Assembly: GCF_029395495.1 (NCBI RefSeq)
Contig: NZ_CP113918.1
Span: 744,001 to 808,000 of the forward strand
Length of the DNA: 64,000 nucleotides
Direction of reading: 5' to 3'
From: Bifidobacterium sp. ESL0769
Lineage (GTDB): Bacteria > Actinomycetota > Actinomycetes > Actinomycetales > Bifidobacteriaceae
Under the pieces are notes generated by a model that saw only the letters and a program-made list of their open reading frames with translations, searched no databases and was not told where the DNA came from. Positions 41,361 to 50,293 of this stretch are shown one piece after another (the first letter of the stretch is position 1; every line of letters starts with the position of its first letter). The translations under genes and the position numbers were made by a program.

Positions 41361-43439
41361 CTACCAGATGGATACGCGCTCTTCGGGGGCAAGCCAGAGC
41401 TTGTTTTCCGGCTTGACGTCGAAAGCTTTGTAATAGAGGTCAACGTTGCGCACGATGCCGTTGGTGCGGAACTCGGCGGGGGAGTGTGGATCGATCTGCA
41501 GGTACTGTTCCGTTAGCTCTTCGCGCTGGGCGGTGCGCCAGATGGAGGCGTAGCTCAGGAAGAAGCGCTGAAGGCCGGTGTATCCGTCGATTTCCGGTGC
41601 GCTCGCCAGCGAAGCCGCCACAGCTTGCGACGAACCGTCAACCGGACGCCCATCAGCCTTGTCGAGCGCGAAGGCATAGGCCTTCAGGCTGATGTTGACA
41701 CCGCTCAGGTCGCCGATGTTCTCGCCGATGGTCAACGCACCGTTGACGTGCGGGGCCTGGTTTAGGTCATCGCCATATTTCTCTTGGAGTTGGGAGGGGA
41801 TGAATCCGTTGTATTGGTTGATCAGCGCCGTGGTGAGTTTCTGGAAGTTCGCCTTGTCGTCGGCGGTCCACCAGTCGTTGAGTTTGCCGTCGCCGTCGTA
41901 TTGGCTGCCCTGGTCGTCGAAACCGTGCCCGATTTCGTGGCCGATGACCGCACCGATACCGCCGTAGTTGGCCGCGTCGTCCGCGTCTGGGTTGAAGAAC
42001 GGCGGCTGAAGGATGGCGGCGGGAAAAACGATGACATTCATGGAAGGCTCGTAGTAGGCGTTGACCGTCTGTGGGTTCATCAGCCATTCCTCGCGGTCGA
42101 CGACCTGGCCGACCTTGGAGAACTGGAATCCGGTCTCGTAGGCGACGGCCGCATTGAGGTCTTCCATCAGGCTCATTTCGGGCTTGATGTCAAGAGCGGT
42201 GTAATCGCGCCAGTGATTGGTGTAGCCGATCATCGGGGTAAACTTCGAAAGTTTTTCGAGGGCCTTCGCTTTGGTTTCCTCGCCCAGCCATGCGCTGCCG
42301 GAAATGGAGACGCGATAGGCCTCGATGATGTTGGCGACCAGCTGTTCCATCCGTTTCTTCGAGCTTTCGGGGAAGTGGAGACGAACATATTCTCGTCCGA
42401 CTTCCTCGCCGCAGATGCCGTTGACCAGTGAGACGCCGCGCTTCCAACGGTCGCGCTGCTGCTTGGCGCCCGAAAGCACCTTGCCGTAGAAATCGAACTG
42501 GGTCTTGTCGAAATCACTGCTCAATGTGCTGGAGGAACCGCTGATCATGCTTACACGTGCCCAAAGCTTGAGGTCTTCGAGGTCACTTTGGTCCCAGAAC
42601 TTGTCGAAACCGGAAAGGAAGCTCGGTTCGTGCACGATGGTGCGATTGAACGCAGCCGCAAGATTCAGCGGCTGGGACTTGGCGGCGGGCAGGGCATTGT
42701 AGGCGGACTGCCAGGTTTCAAGCCAAGAAGTGATGTCGAAGTGGGAGAGCGTCGAGCGCAGCTCTGCGAAGTCGGTGGGATTGTAGGTTTTCTGCGAGTC
42801 ACGGGTGGCCACATTGTCCCAATGGTTCGAAGCGATTTTGGTCTCGATCTCAAGGAAACGCTTGGCATCCGCTTCACATTTCGTGCTGTCGCCGTAATTG
42901 GCCAGCATCAAAAGCTTCATGACCATGTGTACGTACTGCTCGCGAATCGGGGCGTAATGATCTTCGCGATAGTAGGCCTCGTCGGGCAGCCCGATGCCGC
43001 CCTGCTCGATATGCAGGATGTTGTGCTCGGGGTCACCGGGGTCGCCGTAGACACCGCAATCGAAGAAATCGGGCCCGCCGAGCGTACTCAGCTCGCCCAG
43101 AACCTTCGTCAGCTCAGCTTTGTCAGCGGCGTTGTCGATGCGATCGAGCGCATCCTTGATGGGGCTGATGCCGGCCGCTTCGATGGCATCAGTGTCGAGG
43201 AAGGCATGGTAAAGGCTCTGCGACTTGTGCGCCGTGCAATTTTCGTCCTCGAGGATGTCGCGGATCTGGCTTTCTGAATCCTCGGCGAGCTTGTCGAAAG
43301 CGCCGTAACGTGAGCGGTCGTCGGGAAGTTCGTAGGTGTCAATCCATGGTCCGTTGACGAAGCGGAACAGGTCGTCGCCGGGGCTGATAGTGCTGGAGAA
43401 TGAGGTCGTATCAAGGCCTGAAATCAAAGGTGTAGACAT
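41361..43439 (-). CDS. pepO: M13-family (neprilysin-like) metallopeptidase
   Basis: A 692-residue zinc endopeptidase that cuts small peptides. The zinc site is VIGHEIGHGFDDQGSQYDGD (HExxH) with the third ligand in GENIGDLSGVNISL (ENxxD). NAYYEPSMNVIVFPAAILQP is the substrate-binding NAxY region. The N-terminal domain starts after about 20 residues (GDDLFRFVNGPWIDTYELPD). No signal peptide, so it is cytosolic like lactic PepO. GTGGAG precedes the ATG. The C-terminus PENKLWLAPEERVSIW is the usual CxxW-type end without the cysteine. Confidence 0.92.
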   Translation of the reverse strand: MSTPLISGLDTTSFSSTISPGDDLFRFVNGPWIDTYELPDDRSRYGAFDKLAEDSESQIRDILEDENCTAHKSQSLYHAFLDTDAIEAAGISPIKDALDRIDNAADKAELTKVLGELSTLGGPDFFDCGVYGDPGDPEHNILHIEQGGIGLPDEAYYREDHYAPIREQYVHMVMKLLMLANYGDSTKCEADAKRFLEIETKIASNHWDNVATRDSQKTYNPTDFAELRSTLSHFDITSWLETWQSAYNALPAAKSQPLNLAAAFNRTIVHEPSFLSGFDKFWDQSDLEDLKLWARVSMISGSSSTLSSDFDKTQFDFYGKVLSGAKQQRDRWKRGVSLVNGICGEEVGREYVRLHFPESSKKRMEQLVANIIEAYRVSISGSAWLGEETKAKALEKLSKFTPMIGYTNHWRDYTALDIKPEMSLMEDLNAAVAYETGFQFSKVGQVVDREEWLMNPQTVNAYYEPSMNVIVFPAAILQPPFFNPDADDAANYGGIGAVIGHEIGHGFDDQGSQYDGDGKLNDWWTADDKANFQKLTTALINQYNGFIPSQLQEKYGDDLNQAPHVNGALTIGENIGDLSGVNISLKAYAFALDKADGRPVDGSSQAVAASLASAPEIDGYTGLQRFFLSYASIWRTAQREELTEQYLQIDPHSPAEFRTNGIVRNVDLYYKAFDVKPENKLWLAPEERVSIW

Positions 43440-43658
43440 GGCTCCACTGTATCGGCGTTCGCTGACAAGAAACGGGAAAAGAATAAAGGAAAACCGTGCG
43501 GGACCGGGTGGTTTTTATCGGTATTTTCTGCGGTTTTGGCAGCAATAAGATGATAGCAAAGGAATAGCTTTTATTTTTATCTGTTGAATGACATGGCAGT
43601 TGAATTGAAGTGCCGTCACATGATTTCATGGTGACGGCAACAAGAAAAAGGAGTCGGT

Positions 43659-44825
43659 ATGTCAGACGCCAACACCAATGAAAATGATTCGAATGTGAAT
43701 GAGAACAGTGACAACAATCGGGAACAGTCAACCAACCAGCCCGCAGGACAGCCGGAGTATGGGACTTATGCGCCCAATGCCAACGCTATGAACGGCAGTC
43801 AAAGCCAGTCCGGGAACGGTAATGCGTACGCGCAGAATACGGCTTGGGGCAACCAGAACTACGGACAATATGCCGGCAATCAAGGCGGTGCCACGCAAGG
43901 TGGCGCTCCGCAGGGCGGGCCGAACGGTAATCCGTACGTCTATAACGGTCAAGGTCAGAACCCGAATCAGGCTCCGTACAACGGACAGAGCCAGAATGCC
44001 AACCCGAATCAGGCTCCGTACAGCGGCTATGGCCCCAACGGTTACGGTCCGTATGCCAACGACCCCAATCAGTATGGTCAGCAGTATCAGAACGGCAATG
44101 CCTACGCTGCCGGTAACCAATATGCCAACGCGAACCAGAGTGGCCAGTATCAATACGCGCAGAGCGGGCAGCAGCAAGCCAACAACGGCGGCCCCGCAGG
44201 TAACAGCAACCATTTCAACTCCCGCTCTGCCGAACCCGGCAGCAACGAATGGTGGCGTATGAACCCCTTCAAGCTGGCCGAGGAGTGGTTGCCGAACCAA
44301 GCGAAGAAAACCATCCGCATCGTCTACGGCGTGGTCGGAATCGTTGCTCTTTTGCTCGGCCTTGCACTGCTGATTTGGCCAGGTAAGACGCTGGTGGCCG
44401 TGGCTATCGTTTTGGGCGCCTACTTCGTGGTCTCTGGTGTTATCCGCGTCATCGGGGCCATTGTAGAAAACGGATTGCCGGGCGGTTGGCGCGTGCTCGA
44501 TATTCTCGTCGGTCTGCTTTTGGTGATTGGCGGTGTGATTATGCTGAAGAACACGGCGATTTCCACGGCTTTGCTCACGATTTTGGTCACGCTCACCGTC
44601 GGCATCGGCTGGATCATGGAAGGCATCATGGCGCTCGTGGAAACCTGGCGTCTGCCGAAGTCCGGCTGGGCGATTTTCTACGGCATCATTTCCATCCTCG
44701 CCGGTATCGTCGTGCTCTTCTCTCCGTTCGCCTCGGTTATCATCCTAGTCGTTTTCGCCGGTATCGCCATGGTGGTCATGGGTATCCTCGCCATCGTCCG
44801 TGCCTTCCGCTTCGGCAAGAACTGA
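43659..44825 (+). CDS. DUF308/HdeD-family membrane protein with Q/N-rich N-terminus
   Basis: A 388-residue protein in two parts. Residues 1 to about 190 are low complexity, rich in Asn, Gln, Gly, Tyr and Ala (GNPYVYNGQGQNPNQAPYNG; repeated 'NPNQAPY.G' motifs), resembling prion-like segments. From about residue 205 (EEWLPNQAKKTIRIVYGVVG) six membrane spans form an HdeD/DUF308 unit with three internal span pairs (LLGLALLIWPGKTLVAVAIV; LLVIGGVIMLKNTAISTALL; LAGIVVLFSPFASVIILVVF). HdeD is linked to acid stress in enterics, but the function here is unknown. AAAAGGAG upstream; terminator downstream. Confidence 0.8.
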   Translation: MSDANTNENDSNVNENSDNNREQSTNQPAGQPEYGTYAPNANAMNGSQSQSGNGNAYAQNTAWGNQNYGQYAGNQGGATQGGAPQGGPNGNPYVYNGQGQNPNQAPYNGQSQNANPNQAPYSGYGPNGYGPYANDPNQYGQQYQNGNAYAAGNQYANANQSGQYQYAQSGQQQANNGGPAGNSNHFNSRSAEPGSNEWWRMNPFKLAEEWLPNQAKKTIRIVYGVVGIVALLLGLALLIWPGKTLVAVAIVLGAYFVVSGVIRVIGAIVENGLPGGWRVLDILVGLLLVIGGVIMLKNTAISTALLTILVTLTVGIGWIMEGIMALVETWRLPKSGWAIFYGIISILAGIVVLFSPFASVIILVVFAGIAMVVMGILAIVRAFRFGKN

Positions 44826-44847
44826 TAGCAACATCTGAAAGCCGGTA

Positions 44848-44884
44848 GCGCCCTGCAAAACCGATAGAGTTGCAGGGCGCTTAT
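44848..44884 (+). terminator. Terminator after DUF308 gene
   Basis: Perfect 10-bp stem GCGCCCTGCA/TGCAGGGCGC (44848-44857 and 44871-44880) followed by TTAT. Confidence 0.7.
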
Positions 44885-45085
44885 CGTAGCTGTCGATATT
44901 TAACAGTGATAGAGCTCATCGATACGAACACCCCGATGTTCCGAACAATTCATTTAGAACGTCAGGGTATTTTTCATATTTGATAACAACAAATTGTTTT
45001 CGATAATATTTCGTTGCGAATTCCCTCATGAATCGAATTAAAAGATCGCTCCAAGATTGTTGACCGAGCGAAGTAGGGTGAAGGC

Positions 45086-45862
45086 ATGATTGAATTGAAA
45101 ACGCCAAAGGAAATCGCTTCGATGAAGGTGGCCGGCCGCTTCGTCGGCAGCATCCTCAAAGAGCTGCAGGAAACCACCAAAGTCGGCACCAACCTGCTCG
45201 AGATCGACGACCTCGTCCGTCGCCGCATCGAAAGCCGTAAGGGCGCCGAATCCTGCTATGTGGATTATGCGCCTGATTTCGGCACCGGCCCGTTCAAGCA
45301 TTACATCTGCACGTCGGTCAATGACGCGGTGCTGCACGGGGTTCCTTATGATTACGCCTTGAAAGACGGCGATTTGGTGAGCCTCGATCTGGCCATCAGC
45401 GTCGACGGATGGTGCGGCGATTCAGCGGTGAGTTTCGTGGTCGGTAAAGACCCGAATCCCGAAGATATCGCGCTCATCAAGTGCACGGAAGAGGCGCTCG
45501 CAGCCGGCATTGAAGCCGCGCAGTCCGGCAACCGGCTCGGCGACGTCTCCGCCGCGGTCGGCGACGTGGCGCACGAGCACGGTTACACGGTCAACATGGA
45601 GTTCGGCGGACACGGCATCGGCCACGTCATGCACGGCGACCCGTTCGTGCCCAACGATGGCAAGGCTCATCATGGCTATAAGTTGCGCCCGGGCCTGACG
45701 ATCGCCATCGAACCGTGGTTCATGAAGACCACCGACGAGATCTATCAGGATGCCAAGGACGGCTGGACGCTGCGCAGCTCCGATGGTTCCAACGGTGCCC
45801 ATAGCGAGCACACCATCGCCATCACCGACAACGGCCCCGAGATTCTGACCGTTCGGGAGTAA
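45086..45862 (+). CDS. map: Methionine aminopeptidase type I
   Basis: A 258-residue dinuclear metal enzyme that removes the initiator methionine. Metal ligands are visible in order: VSLDLAISVDGWCGDSAVSF (two Asp), GGHGIGHVMHGDP (His), LTIAIEPWFM (Glu) and GAHSEHTIAI (Glu). The substrate His is in HYICTSVNDAVLHGVPYDY. No N-terminal SH3-type extension. GAAGG lies a few bases before the ATG. Strong terminator follows. Confidence 0.94.
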   Translation: MIELKTPKEIASMKVAGRFVGSILKELQETTKVGTNLLEIDDLVRRRIESRKGAESCYVDYAPDFGTGPFKHYICTSVNDAVLHGVPYDYALKDGDLVSLDLAISVDGWCGDSAVSFVVGKDPNPEDIALIKCTEEALAAGIEAAQSGNRLGDVSAAVGDVAHEHGYTVNMEFGGHGIGHVMHGDPFVPNDGKAHHGYKLRPGLTIAIEPWFMKTTDEIYQDAKDGWTLRSSDGSNGAHSEHTIAITDNGPEILTVRE

Positions 45863-45901
45863 TCGTCGGTTTGGCTGAATAATAAGCCCTTATATTTATC
45901 G

Positions 45902-45943
45902 AAGTGGCATCCGCAACTTGAAGTGCGGATGCCACTTTTGTTT
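45902..45943 (+). terminator. Rho-independent terminator after map
   Basis: Perfect 14-bp stem AAGTGGCATCCGCA/TGCGGATGCCACTT (45902-45915 and 45924-45937), then TTGTTTT. Confidence 0.88.
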
Positions 45944-46177
45944 TAACCTTGGTGTTTTTCTTATAATCAATAATTCCTAAGACCCAAAGTAACCTCAATA
46001 ACCTTATTTTTGAGGGATGGATGTACGGAACGTGGACATCGGTTGCGCCAGTTTACATTCATGCAATAAGGTATGTTCAATCCCTGATTGGTTGTGGCAA
46101 CGCTCTTGATTTTGTCTGGTTATACAGAAAAACGGGTGGCACACTCACCATCGGGACTGGAAGGGAAGGTGAAAGCC
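45944..46177. promoter_or_regulatory. Leader/promoter region of gltA
   Basis: A gene-free region holding the citrate synthase promoter. CCTCAA...TTGAGG forms a small hairpin at about 45991-46014. The coding frame is open through part of it (from 46088), but the binding site GGTGA near 46168 favours the start at 46178. Confidence 0.4.
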
Positions 46178-47473
46178 ATGGTGGAGGCAAAACTCAATGT
46201 GGACGCGAGCAAGTTCGATCTGCCCGTGGTCAAGGCCACGGAGGGAGCGGACGGCATTGTGGTCTCCAGCCTCAAAAATGATGGCTTCGTCACCCTCGAC
46301 CCGGGTTTCCTGACCACCGCCCAGTGCGAATCCAAAATCACGTTCATCGACGGTCAGAATTCCATCCTGCGTTATCGCGGCTACCCGATCGAGCAGCTTT
46401 GCGAACAGTCCGATTTCCTTGAAGTGGCTTGGTTGCTGCAGCATGGCGAGTTGCCAAGCAAGGCCGAATACGACCAGTTTTGCCTCGACCTGAACCACCG
46501 CACGATGGTGGGCGAGGACTTCCGCACTTTCATGGCCTCGTTCCCGCGTTCGGCACAACCGATGAGCGTGCTCGCCTCGGCCATTAATGCGCTCGCGGCC
46601 TTCTATCCGGACACCACCGACATCAGCGATCCGGACCAGCTCGACGAATCGGCGCGCATCATCATGGCCAAGGCCCGCACCATCGTCAGCTACATCTATC
46701 GCCGTCGTCGCGACGAGCCCATGCTTTACCCGGATGTCGCTCGTGGTTACGTCGACGATTTCCTGCGTATGTGCTTCGCCGTGCCTTACGAGCCGTACGA
46801 ATCCGACGAACTTTCCATCCACTCGTTGGGCCGTCTGCTCATCATCCATGCCGACCACGAGCAGAACTGCTCGACCTCTGTGGTGCGCATTGCCGGCAGT
46901 GCCCACGCCAACCTGTATTCGGCGGTGGCGGCCGGTGTCAACGCGCTTTCCGGACCGCTGCATGGCGGTGCCAACGAAGCGGTGTTGAGGCAGCTTGAAG
47001 TCATCCGTGATTCCGGTGAAAGCGTGCGCCAGTTTGTCGAAAACACGAAGAAGGAAGGGAAGCGCATCTCTGGTTTCGGCCACCGCGTCTACAAATGTTA
47101 CGACCCGCGTGCGGTGGTCGCCAAACATTATCTAGAGCAGCTGATGGCCCGAGGCGATGTTGACAATCGCCTGCCTGCCGATGAACGGGCTTTGTTTGCT
47201 ATTGCCACGGAACTTGAGGACATCGCCACGCACGACGACTATTTCATTTCTCGCCACCTTTACCCGAACGTCGATTTCTACACCGGACTGCTGTATCGGG
47301 TCATCGGCTTTGACGCCCCGATGTTCACCCCGCTGTTCGCGCTTGGTCGCATCCCTGGCTGGATCGCGCAATACCGTGAGATGCTGGCGGACCCACAGAC
47401 CAAGATTGGCCGTCCGCGGCAGGTCTACACCGGCCAAACTGAGCGTGACTACATACCGATGGATCAGCGTTAG
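46178..47473 (+). CDS. gltA: Citrate synthase
   Basis: A 431-residue type II citrate synthase condensing acetyl-CoA and oxaloacetate; in bifidobacteria it serves 2-oxoglutarate/glutamate synthesis in an incomplete cycle. Start at the ATG at 46178 (MVEAKLNVDASKFDLPVV). Catalytic residues lie in ADHEQNCSTSVVRIAGSAHA (His), GPLHGGANEAVLRQL (His) and VDFYTGLLYRVIGFD (Asp). GFGHRVYKCYDPRA is the CoA/citrate loop. Three further conserved patches (NSILRYRGYPIEQL; LGRIPGWIAQYREML) confirm the family. A long hairpin separates it from the convergent dapD. Confidence 0.94.
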   Translation: MVEAKLNVDASKFDLPVVKATEGADGIVVSSLKNDGFVTLDPGFLTTAQCESKITFIDGQNSILRYRGYPIEQLCEQSDFLEVAWLLQHGELPSKAEYDQFCLDLNHRTMVGEDFRTFMASFPRSAQPMSVLASAINALAAFYPDTTDISDPDQLDESARIIMAKARTIVSYIYRRRRDEPMLYPDVARGYVDDFLRMCFAVPYEPYESDELSIHSLGRLLIIHADHEQNCSTSVVRIAGSAHANLYSAVAAGVNALSGPLHGGANEAVLRQLEVIRDSGESVRQFVENTKKEGKRISGFGHRVYKCYDPRAVVAKHYLEQLMARGDVDNRLPADERALFAIATELEDIATHDDYFISRHLYPNVDFYTGLLYRVIGFDAPMFTPLFALGRIPGWIAQYREMLADPQTKIGRPRQVYTGQTERDYIPMDQR

Positions 47474-47482
47474 GTTCCAAAA

Positions 47483-47554
47483 CGCAAGTCGGGGAATAGG
47501 TTTTTGAGAATGGCGGAAAATGGCCGATCCGAAAAACCTATTCCCCGACTTGCG
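47483..47554. terminator. 23-bp perfect hairpin between gltA and dapD
   Basis: CGCAAGTCGGGGAATAGG plus TTTTT (47483-47505) is exactly complementary to 47532-47554, with a 26-base spacer containing GGCGG...GGCCG. T/A runs at the inner ends and the convergent position suggest a bidirectional terminator, although it is longer than usual. Confidence 0.75.
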
Positions 47555-47564
47555 CGGAGTGATA

Positions 47565-48569
47565 TTAGTTCTTGTGCAGCTTCTCGTTCAGAGCGATGCC
47601 GACCTTGCGGTAGCGGGCCTCGATGGCGCCGGTCACCGAGTTGCGGATGAAGAGAATGTTGTCTTTGCCCGAGAGCTCGGATCCCTTGACGACTTCGAGC
47701 GGTTCGCCCGCCGCGATCTTGGCCTTGTCGTGGATGGTGATCTTCGTACCGGCGGTGACGTAAAGCCCCGCCTCCACAACGCAGTTGTCACCCAGCGAGA
47801 TACCGATGCCGGCGTTCGCGCCCAAGAGGCTGTGCTCGCCGATGGAGTTGCGCAACTTGCCGCCGCCGGAAAGCGTGCCCATGATTGACGAGCCGCCGCC
47901 GACGTCCGAGCCGTTGCCGACGGTGACGCCCTGAGAAACCCGACCTTCGATCATGCAGGTGCCGAGCGTTCCGGCGTTGAAGTTGACGAAACCGGCGTGC
48001 ATCACCGTTGTGCCGGCGGCCAGATGAGCGCCGAGACGTACGCGGTCGGCGTCGCCGATGCGCACGCCCTCAGGCACCACATAGTCAATCATGCGCGGGA
48101 ATTTGTCGACGCTGAGCACGTTGACATCGATGTAAGGGGTAGGCATGCCGCTGGCATCCCTGCTGGAGCGGACGACCGCGTTCATCACGTCCATCTTGCG
48201 CAGTGCGAAGTTTTCGGCGGCGAACGGTCCGTAATTGGTCCACACTACGTTGGACAACTTGGCAAAAATACCGTCGAGATTGATGGTGTTCGGCTCGACC
48301 ATGCACATGCTCAGCAAATGCAGGCGCAGGTAGGCATCGGCAGCGTCGACGATAGGGGAGTCGAGAGCGGAAACGGTGAACACCGGCACGCGCCGTACGC
48401 CACGCTCGTCTACTTTGGTGCGTACGAGGGCGTCGAATCCGTGGTGGGGACGGTCGGCCTCAGCCGGCGCCGCGCCCATTTCCAACTTTGGATACCACAC
48501 GTCCAGCGTGTTGCCCGCCTCGTCGATCGAGGCCAGACCCCAGCCCCAAGCTGTCCGTTCGTCACTCAT
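47565..48569 (-). CDS. dapD: Tetrahydrodipicolinate N-succinyltransferase (actinobacterial type)
   Basis: A 334-residue acyltransferase that succinylates tetrahydrodipicolinate in lysine/diaminopimelate synthesis. The C-terminal half is a left-handed beta helix of hexapeptide repeats ([60 protein letters not shown]), with a short C-terminal extension. The N-terminal domain ([20 protein letters not shown]) is the actinobacterial DapD type, unlike the shorter proteobacterial form. AAGGAGC precedes the ATG on the minus strand. It is the convergent neighbour of gltA. Confidence 0.93.
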   Translation of the reverse strand: MSDERTAWGWGLASIDEAGNTLDVWYPKLEMGAAPAEADRPHHGFDALVRTKVDERGVRRVPVFTVSALDSPIVDAADAYLRLHLLSMCMVEPNTINLDGIFAKLSNVVWTNYGPFAAENFALRKMDVMNAVVRSSRDASGMPTPYIDVNVLSVDKFPRMIDYVVPEGVRIGDADRVRLGAHLAAGTTVMHAGFVNFNAGTLGTCMIEGRVSQGVTVGNGSDVGGGSSIMGTLSGGGKLRNSIGEHSLLGANAGIGISLGDNCVVEAGLYVTAGTKITIHDKAKIAAGEPLEVVKGSELSGKDNILFIRNSVTGAIEARYRKVGIALNEKLHKN

Positions 48570-48693
48570 ACTCGCTCCTTTTCGCTCAAGTGTTGAAATG
48601 AATATGTTTCTAATCTAGCGCATGTTGGCATTTTTGTCCCTGCAAAGCCCAAGAGCGACGCTAAATCCCGTAGGCTCGATACAATGAAGGATT

Positions 48694-48825
48694 GTGAGTG
48701 ATTACAGGAAAGATCGCGAACGCCGCGAGAGCCGTCGCCGCAATATCGTGCGGGCGATCTGCATCGTCGTGGCCGCTTCGATGCTGATTGCGTTGGTGAT
48801 TCCTGCAATCTATGCGGGTCTTTGA
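48694..48825 (+). CDS. Small membrane protein (43 residues)
   Basis: A GTG-started frame: a strongly basic N-terminus (SDYRKDRERRESRRRNIVR) and then one membrane span (AICIVVAASMLIALVIPAIY). TACAAT at 48680-48685 lies eight bases upstream, with no properly spaced ribosome binding site, suggesting a leaderless mRNA. It lies between dapD (divergent) and prfB. The basic-then-hydrophobic layout places the N-terminus in the cytosol. Function unknown; a chance frame cannot be ruled out. Confidence 0.5.
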   Translation: MSDYRKDRERRESRRRNIVRAICIVVAASMLIALVIPAIYAGL

Positions 48826-49036
48826 CGACTTGCGTATATTACGGCGGTAAGGTCGTGACGGTTGAAACAGCCGGTTTTGTGGCACAGGATTCGTTGAAGG
48901 CAATGAATTGATACGTACCTTATAAATCAGAAGGTTTGTGGAAACCGTAAGAACGGGAAACGGAATCGGTATCCGACAATCTTGCGCCGAGAGGCAATCA
49001 GAGAGTTTTCAGCGAGTAAATATAAGGTGGAGTGCA

Positions 49037-50200
49037 ATGGCAGAATTTGATTTTTCACAAGCGTTGGGCGAGGCGCGTAGCAAATACGAGACGATTGAAA
49101 AGGCGCTGGACGTCGATCGCCTAAAGTCCGAAATCGGCGAACTCGAGAAAGAGGCATCGGCGCCGAATCTCTGGGACAACGTCGAGAACGCGCAGAAGGT
49201 CACCAGCCGGCTTTCCAACAAACAGGGGCTGGTCAAGAAGCTCGATTCGCTTTCGAGCAGGCTTGACGACATCGAAACCCTTTATGAGTTGGGACAGGAA
49301 GAGGACGACGTCGATTCAATGAAAGAGGCTCAGAACGGCGTCGATGCGCTGCAGAAAGACCTCGACGAGATGGAGATCCAGACCCTGCTCGACGGCGAAT
49401 ACGATGAGCGCAGCGCGGTCGTTACCATCCGAAGCGGCGCGGGCGGTGTCGATGCGGCCGATTTCGCGCAGATGCTCCTGCGCATGTACCTGCGTTGGGC
49501 CGAGCGCAACGGCTACAAGGCCAAGGTCATGGATACGTCCTACGCCGAAGAGGCCGGCATCAAATCAGCAACGTTCGAGGTCGATGCGCCCTATGCTTAC
49601 GGCCGTCTTTCCGTCGAGGGTGGCACGCATCGCTTGGTCCGTATATCACCTTTCGATAACCAAGGCCGTCGTCAGACCAGCTTTGCGGCGGTCGAAGTGG
49701 TGCCATTGGTTGAGGAGACCGACCATATCGATATCCCCGATTCCGATATTCGTGTGGACACCTACTGCTCGTCAGGCCCCGGTGGCCAGGGCGTCAACAC
49801 CACGTATTCCGCGGTCCGTATCACCCATTTGCCCACCGGCATCGTGGTGACCATGCAGGACGAGCGCAGCCAGATTCAGAACCGTGCTGCTGCCATGGCC
49901 GTGCTCCAGTCTCGCCTTCTCGTGCTCCGCCATGAAGAGGAAGCCAAGAAGAAGAAGGAGTTGGCCGGCGACATCAAGGCCAGCTGGGGCGATCAGATGC
50001 GTTCGTATGTATTGCATCCTTATCAGATGGTCAAGGATTTGCGTACCGGCTACGAAACCAGCCAGACACAGGCGGTTTTTGACGGCGATATCAACGGGTT
50101 TATCGATGCCGGCATCCGCTGGCGTCATGAACAGCGTCGTCAGGCAGCGCTTGAAGCCGAGCAGGCCCAAGACAAAACCAAGGCAAATGGTAAAAAGTAA
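49037..50200 (+). CDS. prfB: Peptide chain release factor 2
   Basis: A 387-residue class I factor that reads UGA and UAA. The start is the ATG at 49037 behind GGTGGAG; upstream starts to 48938 lack a site. The codon-reading loop is [20 protein letters not shown] (SPF, the RF2 tripeptide), and the catalytic loop is [20 protein letters not shown]. Many bacteria make RF2 through a programmed +1 frameshift at a UGA near codon 25, but here the frame is continuous. Followed by ftsE, a common actinobacterial order (prfB-ftsE-ftsX-hydrolase-smpB). Confidence 0.95.
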   Translation: MAEFDFSQALGEARSKYETIEKALDVDRLKSEIGELEKEASAPNLWDNVENAQKVTSRLSNKQGLVKKLDSLSSRLDDIETLYELGQEEDDVDSMKEAQNGVDALQKDLDEMEIQTLLDGEYDERSAVVTIRSGAGGVDAADFAQMLLRMYLRWAERNGYKAKVMDTSYAEEAGIKSATFEVDAPYAYGRLSVEGGTHRLVRISPFDNQGRRQTSFAAVEVVPLVEETDHIDIPDSDIRVDTYCSSGPGGQGVNTTYSAVRITHLPTGIVVTMQDERSQIQNRAAAMAVLQSRLLVLRHEEEAKKKKELAGDIKASWGDQMRSYVLHPYQMVKDLRTGYETSQTQAVFDGDINGFIDAGIRWRHEQRRQAALEAEQAQDKTKANGKK

Positions 50201-50293
50201 AGACTTTCGGTGACTTCGATAGAATCAGGACAATCTGCGATGCTGGAGTCCGTAGACTTGGACTTGAGCAGCAAACAGTAAGGAAACGGCATT

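Noticed and set aside
49037..49120. Programmed +1 frameshift in prfB
   Set aside because: The RF2 frame is continuous from the start codon; no in-frame UGA occurs near codon 25.
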